64,000 bases of DNA from Rhodobacteraceae bacterium HLUCCO07 (GCA_001314705.1 LJSU01000018.1:58308-122307); one strand, 5' to 3'. Counted from the first letter of the stretch, positions 9,591-19,328 are shown. The notes: a model not told the origin generated them from the sequence alone. A program made the numbers and translations.

Positions 9591-10949
9591 TCAAGCCGCC
9601 CGAACGGGCGATCTCATGGTCACGATCTCTTCACTCATCGTCGGATGTACCGCCATGGTGCGATCGAAATCCTCTTTCGTAGCCCCCATCTTGACCGCGA
9701 TGCCGGCGAGTTGGATCATCTCGCCTGCACCCGGTGCGACGATGTGACAACCCAGAACCCGCCGCGTTTCGGCGCAGACCACCAGCTTCATCAGACCGCG
9801 CGCCTCACGGCCAGCAAAGAGCGACTGCATCGGCCGGAACGAGGTGCAGTAGATCTCGACCGGCCCCTGATCGCGCGCCTCTTCCTCACGCATGCCGATC
9901 GTGCCGAATTCGGGTTGCGTGAAAATCGCGGTCGGGATCAGGTCATGATCCGGCTTGGTCGGATTGCCCTTGAACACGGTCTCGACAAAAGCCATCCCCT
10001 CGCGGATGGCAACCGGCGTCAGGTTCACACGATCGGTCACATCGCCCACCGCATATACACTAGGCACCGAGGTCTGGCCATAGTCGTCCACGATGACCTC
10101 GCCCTTGCGCCCAAGTTCGACCCCGATCTGCTCGAGTCCCATATCGGCCGTGTTTGGCGCACGCCCGGTGGCGAACATCACCACGTCGAACTCGCGCTTG
10201 TCGCCATTTGTGGCCTTCACGTGGATGCCGGTTTCGGTCTTCTCCATCTCGATCACATTGGTTCCAAGGTGAAGCTCGACACCGTTCTGGATCATTTCCT
10301 CCGACACCAGCCCGCGCGCTTCCTCGTCGAATCCGCGCAGGATCTGCGCACCACGGTAATACTGGGTCGTTTTCACCCCGAGCCCGTTCATTACACCGGC
10401 GAATTCGCAGGCGATATAGCCGCCGCCGACGATCAGCATGGATTTGGGCAGTTCCGGCAGATGGAAAATTTCGTTCGAGGTGATGGCATTTTCCTCGCCG
10501 GGAATCCCTGCCTTTACCGGCTGCCCGCCCATCGCCAGAAGAATGTGCTTCGCCGTCTTGCGCTCGCCGGTCGAAAGCTCGACCGTATGTGCATCCAACA
10601 ATCGTGCGCGCGCATCGAAGGTCTCGACCCCGGCCCCGGCCAGCAACTTGCGATAAATCCCTTCCAGCCGGTCCAGTTCCGCCTCAAGCCTGCCATGGAA
10701 CTTCATCCAGTCAAAGCCGTCGGAATGAACCGTCCAGCCATAGGCGGCGGCATCCTCCACAGCTGCGGAATACCCGCTCGCGAACACCATGAGCTTCTTG
10801 GGAACACAGCCACGGATCACACAGGTCCCGCCATAGCGGTCCTCTTCGGCCAGGGCCACCTTCGCCCCCGCCTCCGACGCCGCGACCCGGGCTGCGCGCA
10901 CGCCGCCTGAGCCGCCGCCGATCACGAAAAGATCATAGTCGAATGCCAT
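9591..10949 (-). CDS. gor: Glutathione-disulfide reductase
   Basis: This 452-residue flavoenzyme reduces GSSG with NADPH in the cytosol. The N-terminal FAD fold (GGGSGGVRAARVAA) is followed by the redox disulfide Cys43-Cys48 in GGTCVIRGCVPKK. This IRG variant is seen in the plant, cyanobacterial and alphaproteobacterial branch. The NADPH-binding fold (GGGYIACEFA), the second FAD motif (YAVGDVTDR) and the C-terminal active-site His (HPTMSEE) follow. The ATG at 10949 is preferred over the open frame to 10979 because GGAAAGG lies just upstream. It sits between rpiA, a source of pentose-phosphate carbon, and hflKC. Confidence 0.95.
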   Translation of the reverse strand: MAFDYDLFVIGGGSGGVRAARVAASEAGAKVALAEEDRYGGTCVIRGCVPKKLMVFASGYSAAVEDAAAYGWTVHSDGFDWMKFHGRLEAELDRLEGIYRKLLAGAGVETFDARARLLDAHTVELSTGERKTAKHILLAMGGQPVKAGIPGEENAITSNEIFHLPELPKSMLIVGGGYIACEFAGVMNGLGVKTTQYYRGAQILRGFDEEARGLVSEEMIQNGVELHLGTNVIEMEKTETGIHVKATNGDKREFDVVMFATGRAPNTADMGLEQIGVELGRKGEVIVDDYGQTSVPSVYAVGDVTDRVNLTPVAIREGMAFVETVFKGNPTKPDHDLIPTAIFTQPEFGTIGMREEEARDQGPVEIYCTSFRPMQSLFAGREARGLMKLVVCAETRRVLGCHIVAPGAGEMIQLAGIAVKMGATKEDFDRTMAVHPTMSEEIVTMRSPVRAA

Positions 10950-11070
10950 CTGCCGCACCTTTCCAGCCACGAGCACCACATCTATTGCATCAGGCCCCGG
11001 AGTCTACCCCGTTCGGGACAGGCCCGCCAAGATTGGGGAATTGTCGCAGAAAACCCGCGCCTGCGCACCT

Positions 11071-11859
11071 TCAATCCATGAGGTCCGTGAAGAGATTGTC
11101 ATCTTCGACGAAATCCAGTCTGTCCTCTTCGATCGTGCCTGCATTGATGTCGCGCAATTCCACCCGTCCGTCGCCAAATCCCACAACCACCACATCACAG
11201 ATATCAATGAAGAGCCCGTTCTCGACCACGCCGGGCATCTGGTTGAGAACCATGGCCAGTTGCCGCGCATTGCCGATCCGGTTCAAATGCAGGTCAATGA
11301 TGTGATTTCCCTCATCGGTCATGAAAGGGACTTCGCCATTCATCCGAAGTGAGGTCTGACGGCCCAGGACATCCATGCTGATCAGCGTTTCCTCGATCAG
11401 CGCCTTGGTGGTCTGCCAGCCGAACGGAATCACCTCGACCGGAAGCGGAAAGGCCCCGAGCGTCTCGACCTCCTTGCCGATATCGGCGATCACCACCATC
11501 TGGTCGCTGGCCGTTGCAACGATCTTTTCCTGCAACAGCGCACCGCCGCCACCCTTGATCAAGTTCAGATCGCCGTCGAACTCATCCGCCCCGTCGATCG
11601 TGATGTCGAGCCAGCGTGCCTCATCGAGACTGATGACTTCGATCCCGACATCGCGGGCCAACTCCGCTGTGCGTGTAGATGTCGGTACGCCTTTGATCTT
11701 CAGACCATCCTCGCGCACCATCTCGCCAAGGCAACGCACCAGCCAGGCCGCCGTGCTCCCGGTGCCCAGCCCCACGCGCATTCCGTCCTCGACCATGTCG
11801 GCGGCGCGCTTTGCCGCGACGAATTTCGCCTTGTCAATCGGTGAAAGTTCCCCAGCCAT
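11071..11859 (-). CDS. rpiA: Ribose-5-phosphate isomerase A
   Basis: This 262-residue cytosolic enzyme interconverts ribose 5-phosphate and ribulose 5-phosphate in the pentose phosphate pathway. The family motifs are present: the phosphate-binding loop GLGTGSTAAW, the active-site stretch DGADEFDGDLNLIKGGGGA, and VFDGADE-like Asp residues ahead of a conserved Lys. The start ATG follows GGAAAGGGG. It is the first large gene of the minus-strand run to degP. A 54-residue ORF begins just upstream. Confidence 0.95.
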   Translation of the reverse strand: MAGELSPIDKAKFVAAKRAADMVEDGMRVGLGTGSTAAWLVRCLGEMVREDGLKIKGVPTSTRTAELARDVGIEVISLDEARWLDITIDGADEFDGDLNLIKGGGGALLQEKIVATASDQMVVIADIGKEVETLGAFPLPVEVIPFGWQTTKALIEETLISMDVLGRQTSLRMNGEVPFMTDEGNHIIDLHLNRIGNARQLAMVLNQMPGVVENGLFIDICDVVVVGFGDGRVELRDINAGTIEEDRLDFVEDDNLFTDLMD

Positions 11860-11909
11860 GACAGCCCCTTTCCTGACGTTGCACCTGCCTTATAGGTGAC
11901 TTGCCAGGA

Positions 11910-12074
11910 TCAGGCGAGGGGCAAAGTTCCAACGACAGGGGCGCACCAGCCAAGGAACGATACCGCCCTGGATCCGGCCACATCGACCCTATCAGGCTGG
12001 GCCAGAAGCTCGCCGTTCTCAGCCGCCAACATGCCATGTGCCGCCAAGACCGCAACCCAGAACATGACCCACAT
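11910..12074 (-). CDS. Small 54-residue exported or membrane protein
   Basis: The frame runs from an ATG at 12074 to a TGA at 11910 and is preceded by a strong ribosome site (GGGGAGAGG, about 5 nt from the start). The N-terminus is a short hydrophobic helix (WVMFWVAVLAAHGML) that could be a signal peptide or membrane anchor. The rest has one Cys in a second hydrophobic stretch (FLGWCAPVVGTLPLA). The stop lies 50 bp before rpiA on the same strand, so it may lead that operon. I do not recognise a family. The ribosome site and hydrophobic pattern support it as a real gene, but its size leaves some doubt. Confidence 0.55.
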   Translation of the reverse strand: MWVMFWVAVLAAHGMLAAENGELLAQPDRVDVAGSRAVSFLGWCAPVVGTLPLA

Positions 12075-12217
12075 CTCGGGCCTCTCCCCTGCATCTCGTG
12101 TTCTTCATTTGTTTCAGCCTCGCCTTAACGCGCCGTAAACAAGCGCCGGGTCGTGGCCCACGCCCACAATGCCGCTTTCCTTGCATCCGCGAGCAATGCT
12201 TGACCTATTGTCAACGC

Positions 12218-12922
12218 ATGACGATTGTCTACCGCCTTTACTATGCCCCCGACAACGCGTCACTCATCGTGCGGCTTGCGCTCGAAGAACTGGCCATACC
12301 CTATGATACCACCCTGGTCGATCGCGCCGCCGGGGGGCAATCGGCGCCTGACTACCTCGCACTCAACCCGCACGGGCTGATCCCCACGCTGGACACGCCC
12401 GACGGCCCGATTTTCGAGACCGGGGCGATTCTTTTGTGGCTTGCCGACACTCACGGCGCGCTGGCCCCTGCGCCGACCGATCCCGACAGGGCAGCCTTCC
12501 TCAAATGGTTGTTCTTTACCTCGAACACGCTCCATGCCAACCTTCGCGTGTTGTTCTACCCAGCCAAATACGCCGGCTCAGATCCAGCGGCCCAATCCGC
12601 GCTACGCGCCCGGACCAAAGCCAATCTCGACACGCATCTCGCCCGGCTTGATGAGTTCGCCTCGACCTGTGCGCCGGTGTTGAACGGCATTTCGCTGACC
12701 ATGCTCGACCTTTACGTCTGTGCCTGCCTGCGCTGGATGGCGATTTACCCCGACGGAGAAACCGCGTGGTTCTCGCTTGGAAGAACGCCGCATCTGGCCC
12801 GTCTCGCGGCGCGAATCGAACAGCGCGACAGCGTGAAACGCGCGATCCGTGCCGAGGGGTTGGGTCCGACCCCGTTCACCGCGCCCTCGATCGCCACCCC
12901 ACCAGAAGGATCGGCAACCTAG
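12218..12922 (+). CDS. Glutathione S-transferase family protein
   Basis: This is a 234-residue cytosolic GST. The N-terminal thioredoxin-like domain opens with YRLYYAPDNASLIVRLALEEL and holds the cis-Pro/substrate-loop region NPHGLIPTLDTPDG with an E-T-GAIL helix start (glutathione gamma-Glu site). The all-helical C-terminal domain has LTMLDLYVCACLRW, matching the conserved N-capping box (S/T-x-x-D). The start at 12218 is chosen by homology. No clear ribosome site precedes it, so translation initiation may be weak or leaderless. It directly abuts sdaA (stop 12922, next ATG 12923). Confidence 0.85.
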   Translation: MTIVYRLYYAPDNASLIVRLALEELAIPYDTTLVDRAAGGQSAPDYLALNPHGLIPTLDTPDGPIFETGAILLWLADTHGALAPAPTDPDRAAFLKWLFFTSNTLHANLRVLFYPAKYAGSDPAAQSALRARTKANLDTHLARLDEFASTCAPVLNGISLTMLDLYVCACLRWMAIYPDGETAWFSLGRTPHLARLAARIEQRDSVKRAIRAEGLGPTPFTAPSIATPPEGSAT

Positions 12923-14296
12923 ATGTTTCTTTCCGTCTTCGAGATGTTCAAGATCGGCGTCGGCCCGTCCTCGTCGCACACCATGGGGCCGATGGTCGCC
13001 GCCGGCCGGTTTCTCGACCTCATACGCGCCGCGCCTTTCGATGTCGCGGGGTTGCGCGGGTCGCTGCATGGCTCGCTGGCCTTTACCGGCGTTGGCCATG
13101 CCACTGACCGCGCCACGATTCTGGGCCTCGCCGGGTTTCAGCCCGAAAGCTATGACCACGACCGAGCCGAGCAGACACTCGCCGCAATTCGTGACAGCGG
13201 CACGGTTACACCACCCGGCCTGCCTACACTGAACTTCCGCCCCAAGAACGATCTGATCTTCGATTTCGGCCCCGCACTGCCCGGTCATGCCAATGGCATG
13301 ATCCTGATGGCGACCGACGGCCAGGGCGACGTGATCCTGCAAGAGACCTATTATTCCGTCGGCGGCGGCTTCGTGCTCACCGAAAAGGAACTGGCCGCGG
13401 GCAAGGATACCGACACCGGCCCGCCCGTCCCCTACCCGTTCAAGTCGGCCGCCGAAATGCTCGACATGGCGCGCACTTCGGGCAAATCCATTGCTGAAAT
13501 GAAGCGCGAGAACGAGATTTCGCGCGGCTGCTCTCAATCCCTTGCCAAGGGTACGGCGCGGATCTGGCAGGTGATGGATGATTGCATCACCCGCGGTCTC
13601 GACACCGGGGGCGAGTTGCCCGGCGGGCTGCGCGTCAAGCGCCGCGCCAAGGCGATCCGCGAACAGCTCGAAGCCGAACGCGGCATGAACCTCAACGCAC
13701 CGCACACGATCAATGACTGGATTTCGACCTATGCCATGGCCGTGAACGAGGAAAACGCCGCCGGGGGGCAGGTCGTCACTGCCCCCACCAACGGCGCGGC
13801 GGGGGTGATGCCCGCGGTCATACGCTACTGGCTTGATCACGTGCCTGGCGCCACACCATCAAAGATAGAGGATTTCCTGCTCACCGCCGCCGCCATCGGC
13901 GGGCTGGTCAAATACAACGCCTCGATTTCCGGGGCCGAGGCCGGTTGCCAGGCCGAGGTGGGCTCCGCCGCCGCCATGGCCGCCGCCGGGCTGTGCGCGG
14001 TGATGGGCGGCACCCCCGAACAGGTCGAGAACGCCGCAGAGATCGCGCTGGAACATCACCTCGGCATGACCTGCGACCCGGTCAAGGGTCTGGTGCAGGT
14101 GCCGTGCATCGAGCGCAACGGGCTGGGCGCGATCAAGGCCGTCTCGGCCGCTTCGCTCGCCCTGCGCGGCGACGGCACCCATTTCGTGCCACTCGATTCC
14201 GCGATCGAGACGATGCGCCAGACGGGGCTGGACATGAACGAAAAGTATAAGGAAACCTCGCTTGGCGGGTTGGCCGTCAACGTGCCGAATTGCTGA
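12923..14296 (+). CDS. sdaA: L-serine ammonia-lyase, single-chain 4Fe-4S type
   Basis: This 457-residue enzyme deaminates L-serine to pyruvate and ammonia. The N-terminal domain begins with the family signature [15 protein letters not shown]. The C-terminal catalytic domain carries the three expected iron-sulfur Cys at 342 (GAEAGCQAE), 384 (GMTCDP) and 395 (VPCIERNG). Length fits the one-polypeptide proteobacterial form. AGAAGGA in the end of the GST gene serves as ribosome site, and the two genes touch, so they are probably co-expressed. Confidence 0.95.
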   Translation: MFLSVFEMFKIGVGPSSSHTMGPMVAAGRFLDLIRAAPFDVAGLRGSLHGSLAFTGVGHATDRATILGLAGFQPESYDHDRAEQTLAAIRDSGTVTPPGLPTLNFRPKNDLIFDFGPALPGHANGMILMATDGQGDVILQETYYSVGGGFVLTEKELAAGKDTDTGPPVPYPFKSAAEMLDMARTSGKSIAEMKRENEISRGCSQSLAKGTARIWQVMDDCITRGLDTGGELPGGLRVKRRAKAIREQLEAERGMNLNAPHTINDWISTYAMAVNEENAAGGQVVTAPTNGAAGVMPAVIRYWLDHVPGATPSKIEDFLLTAAAIGGLVKYNASISGAEAGCQAEVGSAAAMAAAGLCAVMGGTPEQVENAAEIALEHHLGMTCDPVKGLVQVPCIERNGLGAIKAVSAASLALRGDGTHFVPLDSAIETMRQTGLDMNEKYKETSLGGLAVNVPNC

Positions 14297-14486
14297 ACTG
14301 CACGCGTTTTCATCTGCATGGCAATCGGATAGCTGAGCCCTTTTACTCCTACATTCATGCAGAAGGGCCGCCTGCAAAGGGGGATACCTGAAATGCGGAC
14401 CTTGACGCCATTTCCCTCATCATAGCCGGCATTGACCCTTCTCATCCTCCCATTTAAGCCGGGCTATCCTTGCAAGCGAGCCAGCC

Positions 14487-15401
14487 ATGACCGACCGCAC
14501 CATTCTGGGCATTCTCTTCATGATCGGCTTTTCCATCCTCGCCCCGGTGATGGACAGCTTTGCCAAGGCCACGCCCGAAGAGGTGCCGGTGCTGCAGATC
14601 CTCGCCGCTCGTTTTGGCATCCAGGCGCTTCTGCTGCTGCCCATCGCGCTTTGGATGCGGCATGCGCACCGCCCGGGGCGCGGTGAACTCGGGCTGCATG
14701 TCGTGCGTGCACTGTTGATCCTTGTCGCCACCGGCTGCTTCTTTACCGCGCTGCGCTTCATGCCGATTGCAAATGCGATTGCCATCTTTTTTGTCGAACC
14801 CTTCATCCTGACGCTGATGGGCGGGTTCTTTCTGGGCGAGTCGATCGGTCCGCGCCGGATCATCGCCTGCCTCGTCGGGTTTCTCGGGGCACTTCTGGTG
14901 ATCCAGCCGAGTTTCGCCGATCTTGGCCCGGTCAGCCTCCTACCCGTCGTCACTGCCTTTTGTTTCGCCTTTTATATGGTTCTGACCCGTCAAATGGCCA
15001 AACGCACCCACCCTCTGGCACTTCAGGGTTATACCGCCATTGCGGCCATGCTTTTCATCGTGCCATTGCTCTTGGGCTTTGAGGGGTCAGGCATCGCCGC
15101 GCTCGACCCGGTCTGGCCGCGCGGACTGGCAGTCTGGACGCTGCTTGGCGTCGGGATCGTCTCGACCATCTCGCACCTTTTCGTCAGCTTCGCGCTGCGG
15201 TTTGCCCCGGCGGCCACCATCGCGCCGCTGCAATATCTCGAGATCGTCTTTGCCACGATCCTGGGCTATTACATTTTTTCCGACATTCCCGACGGTCTGA
15301 CCGTGCTGGGCGGCACCATCATCGTGGGGTCGGGTCTTTACGTATTTGCCCGTGAGCGCGCCCTTGGCCGCCCGGCACGGCGCCCACCTCCTGCCCCCTG
15401 A
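14487..15401 (+). CDS. EamA/DMT-family transporter, copy 1
   Basis: This 304-residue inner-membrane protein has about ten predicted transmembrane helices in two EamA repeats (residues about 1-140 and 150-290). Motifs such as FMPIANAIAIFFVEPFILTLMGGFFLGE and FAPAATIAPLQYLEIVFATILGY are typical of the drug/metabolite transporter superfamily. The substrate cannot be inferred. No good ribosome site precedes the ATG. A second, clearly related gene follows 94 bp downstream on the same strand, so the pair looks like a local duplication. Confidence 0.88.
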   Translation: MTDRTILGILFMIGFSILAPVMDSFAKATPEEVPVLQILAARFGIQALLLLPIALWMRHAHRPGRGELGLHVVRALLILVATGCFFTALRFMPIANAIAIFFVEPFILTLMGGFFLGESIGPRRIIACLVGFLGALLVIQPSFADLGPVSLLPVVTAFCFAFYMVLTRQMAKRTHPLALQGYTAIAAMLFIVPLLLGFEGSGIAALDPVWPRGLAVWTLLGVGIVSTISHLFVSFALRFAPAATIAPLQYLEIVFATILGYYIFSDIPDGLTVLGGTIIVGSGLYVFARERALGRPARRPPPAP

Positions 15402-15495
15402 GGCACGACCGCAACAGGATCACATCCTTGCTCCACGGGAATTCCACCTGTCATGCGCGATTGCGCCTCCGCGCATTTGGCCCTAGCGTGCCGGC

Positions 15496-16443
15496 ATGAA
15501 TACGGACCGCCCCCTGCTCGGCATCGCGCTGATGCTCGGATTTTGCATCATGGCGCCGATGGCCGACGCGGTGGCGAAACTGCTGGGCCAGTCCGTGCCA
15601 GTGGGGCAACTTGTGTTGATCCGCTTTCTTGTACAATTCCTGCTGCTGCTGCCCTTCCTCATGCTCGGCTTGCGACCATGGCGGATACGCGGGCGTATCC
15701 TGCATTTCGTCATGCTGCGCACCCTCCTGCATATCCTGGGAATCGGCCTGATGGTCTCGGCATTGCAATACCTGCCGCTGGCCGACGCCATTGCGATCGC
15801 CTTTGTGATGCCCTTCATCCTGCTGCTACTGGGGCGCTTCTTTCTGGATGAAGAAGTCGGACGGCGGCGCTTCCTCGCCTGCATCGTGGGCTTTTCCGGC
15901 ACCCTTCTCGTGATCCAGCCCAGCTTTGCTGCTGTCGGCTGGCCCGCTGTGCTGCCGCTTGGCGTTGCGGTGGTCTTCGCGCTCTTCATTCTGGTCACCC
16001 GCAAGATCGCCCGCGAAACCGACCCGATCGGGCTTCAGGCCATCAGCGGGGCGATGGCCGTCGTATTCATGGCCCCGCTGATGTGGCTCTTCGGAGGCGC
16101 TGGCACCGGCCTGCTCGATACGATCCGGCCCGATGCCACCGAATGGGCGATGCTCCTGGCCATCGGCATTCTGGGCACGCTGGGTCATCTGCTCATGACA
16201 TGGTCCTTGCGCTATGCGCCCTCTGCCACGCTTGCCCCGATGCAGTATCTCGAGATTCCGGTGGCCGCAGTTCTGGGCTGGATCGTGTTTCGCGATTTCC
16301 CCAACGGGCTGGCCATGGCTGGCATCGTTGTCACCATCGCGTCCGGACTCTACATCATGATGACGGAACGCAGGGCCAGCGACCGGCATCGTCCGCCGTC
16401 AGACCCGCAATCACGGCCTCCAATGTCCGCGCCGGCAGAATAG
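15496..16443 (+). CDS. EamA/DMT-family transporter, copy 2
   Basis: This 315-residue protein has ten predicted membrane helices with the same layout and many identical motifs as the gene upstream (LLGIALMLGF, PLADAIAIAFVMPFILLLLGRFFL, GTLLVIQPSF, YAPSATLAPMQYLEIPVAAVLGW). The substrate is unknown. The C-terminal ~30 residues are polar and Pro-rich. Its 3' end overlaps the convergent thiamine pyrophosphokinase gene by 89 bp (16355-16443), so the tail of each protein is encoded opposite the other. Confidence 0.87.
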   Translation: MNTDRPLLGIALMLGFCIMAPMADAVAKLLGQSVPVGQLVLIRFLVQFLLLLPFLMLGLRPWRIRGRILHFVMLRTLLHILGIGLMVSALQYLPLADAIAIAFVMPFILLLLGRFFLDEEVGRRRFLACIVGFSGTLLVIQPSFAAVGWPAVLPLGVAVVFALFILVTRKIARETDPIGLQAISGAMAVVFMAPLMWLFGGAGTGLLDTIRPDATEWAMLLAIGILGTLGHLLMTWSLRYAPSATLAPMQYLEIPVAAVLGWIVFRDFPNGLAMAGIVVTIASGLYIMMTERRASDRHRPPSDPQSRPPMSAPAE

Positions 16444-17050
16444 CCAGCATCGCGGGTGCGTTGACCTCGATTTCGACCGGCCCGGAGACCGCGTTCGACG
16501 TGCCAATCCGCGACCCCGGCGCAAACCCGATCCCATCCAGCGACCAGCGCAAGCCACGCGACCTGGCCCGCACCTCGCCCAACGGGAACAGCGAAAACCG
16601 GCTGCCCTGTGGCAGAGACAAATGCAATGCAGGCGGCACGATGAACACCAGATCGCGCTTTCCCAGAAGCAGACAAGGCCGGTCGGCATGGCGCATCAAC
16701 CCGTGAAACGCCGCCAGCTGATGATCGACCCGGCCACCTCCGAACCCCACACCAATCACCAACGGCGCGCGAATGTTGCGCAGGCATTTCTCGAAATCGG
16801 TGCTGTCCTGTTCGGCGATCCGATATAAGCGTGCCTGCGGAATAGAGTCTTGCGCCGCTTCGGGAATCGAATCGAAATCGCCAATGACCGCGTCCGGCAT
16901 GATCCCATGATCAAGCGCCACTTGGGCGGCCCCATCCGCTGCAACTACCACCGGAGCCCGAACAATCGCACGGCGCAGAACGGATCCCTTCACGCTTCCG
17001 CAACCGATCAGCGTGACCGGACCGCTTTCGTCAACAATTGCCGCGTTCAC
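16355..17050 (-). CDS. Thiamine pyrophosphokinase
   Basis: This 231-residue cytosolic enzyme transfers pyrophosphate from ATP to thiamine to make thiamine diphosphate. The family motifs are clear: an early nucleotide region VVAADGAAQVALDHG, GDFDS (57-61), DSTDFEK (82-88) and GGGRVDHQLA. The C-terminal beta domain carries LRWSLDGIGFAPGSRIGTSN, the usual thiamine-binding segment ending near SN. It is transcribed divergently from the 711-residue acidic protein and convergently into the EamA copy 2 gene, overlapping its last 89 bp. Confidence 0.92.
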   Translation of the reverse strand: MNAAIVDESGPVTLIGCGSVKGSVLRRAIVRAPVVVAADGAAQVALDHGIMPDAVIGDFDSIPEAAQDSIPQARLYRIAEQDSTDFEKCLRNIRAPLVIGVGFGGGRVDHQLAAFHGLMRHADRPCLLLGKRDLVFIVPPALHLSLPQGSRFSLFPLGEVRARSRGLRWSLDGIGFAPGSRIGTSNAVSGPVEIEVNAPAMLAILPARTLEAVIAGLTADDAGRWPCVPSS

Positions 17051-17192
17051 TATAGATTTACCTCCCTTTGAGGAAACAGATCACATTCTCGTCACGAAAT
17101 GATACTGTAAACATCCAAGATTCGGGCGGCTTTCGTCTCTGTAGGGAGGTTAAAACTTTAGCCAATTAACACATCTTTGGGCGAGCATCACA

Positions 17193-19328
17193 ATGGTTAA
17201 CACGAGCAAGATCCTGACAGTTTCCTACGGCACGTTTTCGTGCACGTTGGAAGGTTTCGACGACTCTTTCGGAACCATGAAAGCCATCGCCGAATATTTT
17301 CGCGATCTCGCCTCCGATGACCGCTATTTCGGCGCGGAGCCGCCAACGCCTGATGCCGAGATGCTGGCAAGAATTGCCGAGCGCGAAATCGCTCGCCGTG
17401 TCAACGCTCATTTCGAACAGAACAGGATCGTCCTGCGCGCCGATCCCGGTAGCACCCCGACGACCGAATCGGCTGCAGGCACCTTTGCGGAAGATGAAGG
17501 TACAGATGAGAACGCCGCCTCGGAGGAAGCATCGGATCTGATCAAGGAAACGGATCAGGCAGAAGAAATGGCCTCCACAGGCGACGATTTTGCCCAGGGC
17601 GAGCCGCAAGAAAACGAGAACATCGCCGATAGCACAGCCCAGTCCGAGGTTGCCGAACCGGACGACATGCGCGCACCTGCGACCGATGAAATGCCTGACG
17701 AGACCGGGCAGGAAGGCGAAACCGCCGAGCAACCCGAAGCTGCGACTCACGCACCGATCCCGTCCGCAGGTTCCGATATCGAGAGCGTGGCAGCAAAGCT
17801 TCAGCGCATCCGTGCCGTCGTATCCCAGGCGGAGACCGCGGAAACGCCTACTGTCGCCTATTCCGAGGACGAGCACGCCGACGATTTCATCTCCGAGACC
17901 CATGACGACATAAATGCGGCGCTGGAAATTGACGACGAAGTCGAGATGGACCGTGCGGACGCAAGCGAAGGCGGCGACGAGGCGGCCGACGAGAATGACA
18001 CGATCTCGTCCCTGCTGTCGCGCTTCGACTCTCCCGACGAAGACGACGAGAACCTTTTCGACGAAACCGAGGATGAAGCACGCGCCTTTGATATAGTCGA
18101 CAACGAGACCGAAGCCGATCTGCACGCATCCGATGAGACGGCCGTGGAAACCACCGGTGAGATCGAAACCGAATCCACTGTCCCGGGCCCCGAGGGCGAA
18201 CCCGAACAGGCCGCCGAAACCGATACGCCGCGGCTCCGCGCTCGTATTGTGAAGATGAAGCGCGCCGATTTCGAAGCCGCGATTGCAGACGGCAGCCTCG
18301 AAGAAGAAGTGGTGTCAGAAGACAGGACAGCGGAATCGAAACTCTCGCCCGAGGACGAAGCGGACCTACTGCGCGAGTTGGCTGCCGTCGAAGCCGAGTT
18401 GGCCGTGTCTACGGACAGCGGGCACACCGATACTGCATCGGAAGATGGAGAAGACGAGGACGAAGGTGAATACCATCATGCCTCGCTGATCGACGAGCTC
18501 GAAAACGAAGAGGATGAGGACGACGACGAAACTGGCGAAGACAGCACCAATTTCTTTGCCGATGAGGATAACAGCGTCGGCGAGGATGAAGTCAGCGACG
18601 AACACGACGAGGATGCTGGCGATACGAGCGGTCGCACCACCCCCTTTGCCGGAACCGATGCCGAATCCGAAATGGGCCGTATCTTTGAAGAAACTGACGC
18701 CCATCTCAATGAGGAAACAGGCCGCGGGCGCCGCAACGCCATCGCCCATCTGCGCGCCGCCGTGGAAGCCAACAAGGCCGAGATCGGCGCAGGCGGAGAT
18801 CTGGCAGGCGAAGGCCCGGACTCCGAGGTCTATCGCGACGATCTCGCCAGCGTGGTGCGTCCGCGTCGCCCGCAGACCCGTGATCAGGGCAGCCGCCCGC
18901 GCCGTCCCGAAACCGCACGCCCGGCCCCGCTCAAACTGGTCGCCGAGCAACGGGTTGATCTGGAAGAAGCGAAATCAGCGCCCGTGCGGCCGCGGCGAGT
19001 GCAGGTCTCCACACCGGCAAATGCCGAGGCAGCGGCGGCGAGCGATTTCGCCGATTATGCCGAAAGCGTCGGTGCGACGAGCCTGCCCGAACTTCTCGAA
19101 GCAGCAGCGGCCTATCTTTCCTTCGTGGAGCGTCGCGAACAATTCTCGCGCCCGCAGCTCATGACCCATGTGCGCGAAGTCGAGAAAGACGATTTCAGTC
19201 GGGAAGACGGGTTGCGCAGCTTTGGCCAGCTTCTGCGCGAAGGCAAGATCATCAAGCTCAAGGGTGGGCGCTTTACCGCGTCTGACAGCATCTCCTACCG
19301 TCCCGACGCACGCTACGCGGGCGAGTGA
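17193..19328 (+). CDS. Very acidic 711-residue protein of unknown function
   Basis: I do not recognise a characterised family. Three regions are visible. Residues 1-90 are a folded-looking N-terminal domain (KILTVSYGTFSCTLEGF, then AIAEYFRDLASDDRYFG). Residues about 90-560 are dominated by Glu, Asp, Ala and Thr, low in complexity and probably disordered, with one basic island (PRLRARIVKMKRADFEAAIADG). Residues about 560-711 turn basic (VRPRRPQTRDQGSRPRRPE), then end in a compact segment (AYLSFVERREQFSRPQLMTHV and FGQLLREGKIIKLKGGRFTAS) that reads like a small winged-helix. No signal peptide or membrane segment is seen. An intrinsic terminator follows at once, so the gene is monocistronic. A scaffold or nucleic-acid-binding role is only a guess. 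Confidence 0.8.
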   Translation: MVNTSKILTVSYGTFSCTLEGFDDSFGTMKAIAEYFRDLASDDRYFGAEPPTPDAEMLARIAEREIARRVNAHFEQNRIVLRADPGSTPTTESAAGTFAEDEGTDENAASEEASDLIKETDQAEEMASTGDDFAQGEPQENENIADSTAQSEVAEPDDMRAPATDEMPDETGQEGETAEQPEAATHAPIPSAGSDIESVAAKLQRIRAVVSQAETAETPTVAYSEDEHADDFISETHDDINAALEIDDEVEMDRADASEGGDEAADENDTISSLLSRFDSPDEDDENLFDETEDEARAFDIVDNETEADLHASDETAVETTGEIETESTVPGPEGEPEQAAETDTPRLRARIVKMKRADFEAAIADGSLEEEVVSEDRTAESKLSPEDEADLLRELAAVEAELAVSTDSGHTDTASEDGEDEDEGEYHHASLIDELENEEDEDDDETGEDSTNFFADEDNSVGEDEVSDEHDEDAGDTSGRTTPFAGTDAESEMGRIFEETDAHLNEETGRGRRNAIAHLRAAVEANKAEIGAGGDLAGEGPDSEVYRDDLASVVRPRRPQTRDQGSRPRRPETARPAPLKLVAEQRVDLEEAKSAPVRPRRVQVSTPANAEAAAASDFADYAESVGATSLPELLEAAAAYLSFVERREQFSRPQLMTHVREVEKDDFSREDGLRSFGQLLREGKIIKLKGGRFTASDSISYRPDARYAGE

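Noticed and set aside
8356-9747. Long plus-strand frame opposite hflK
   Set aside because: It is antisense to a clear SPFH gene and has no recognisable protein pattern.
17560-18660. Assembly artefact or repeat in the acidic region of the 711-residue gene
   Set aside because: The frame stays open and codon use stays normal through it, and the acidic stretch is not an exact repeat.
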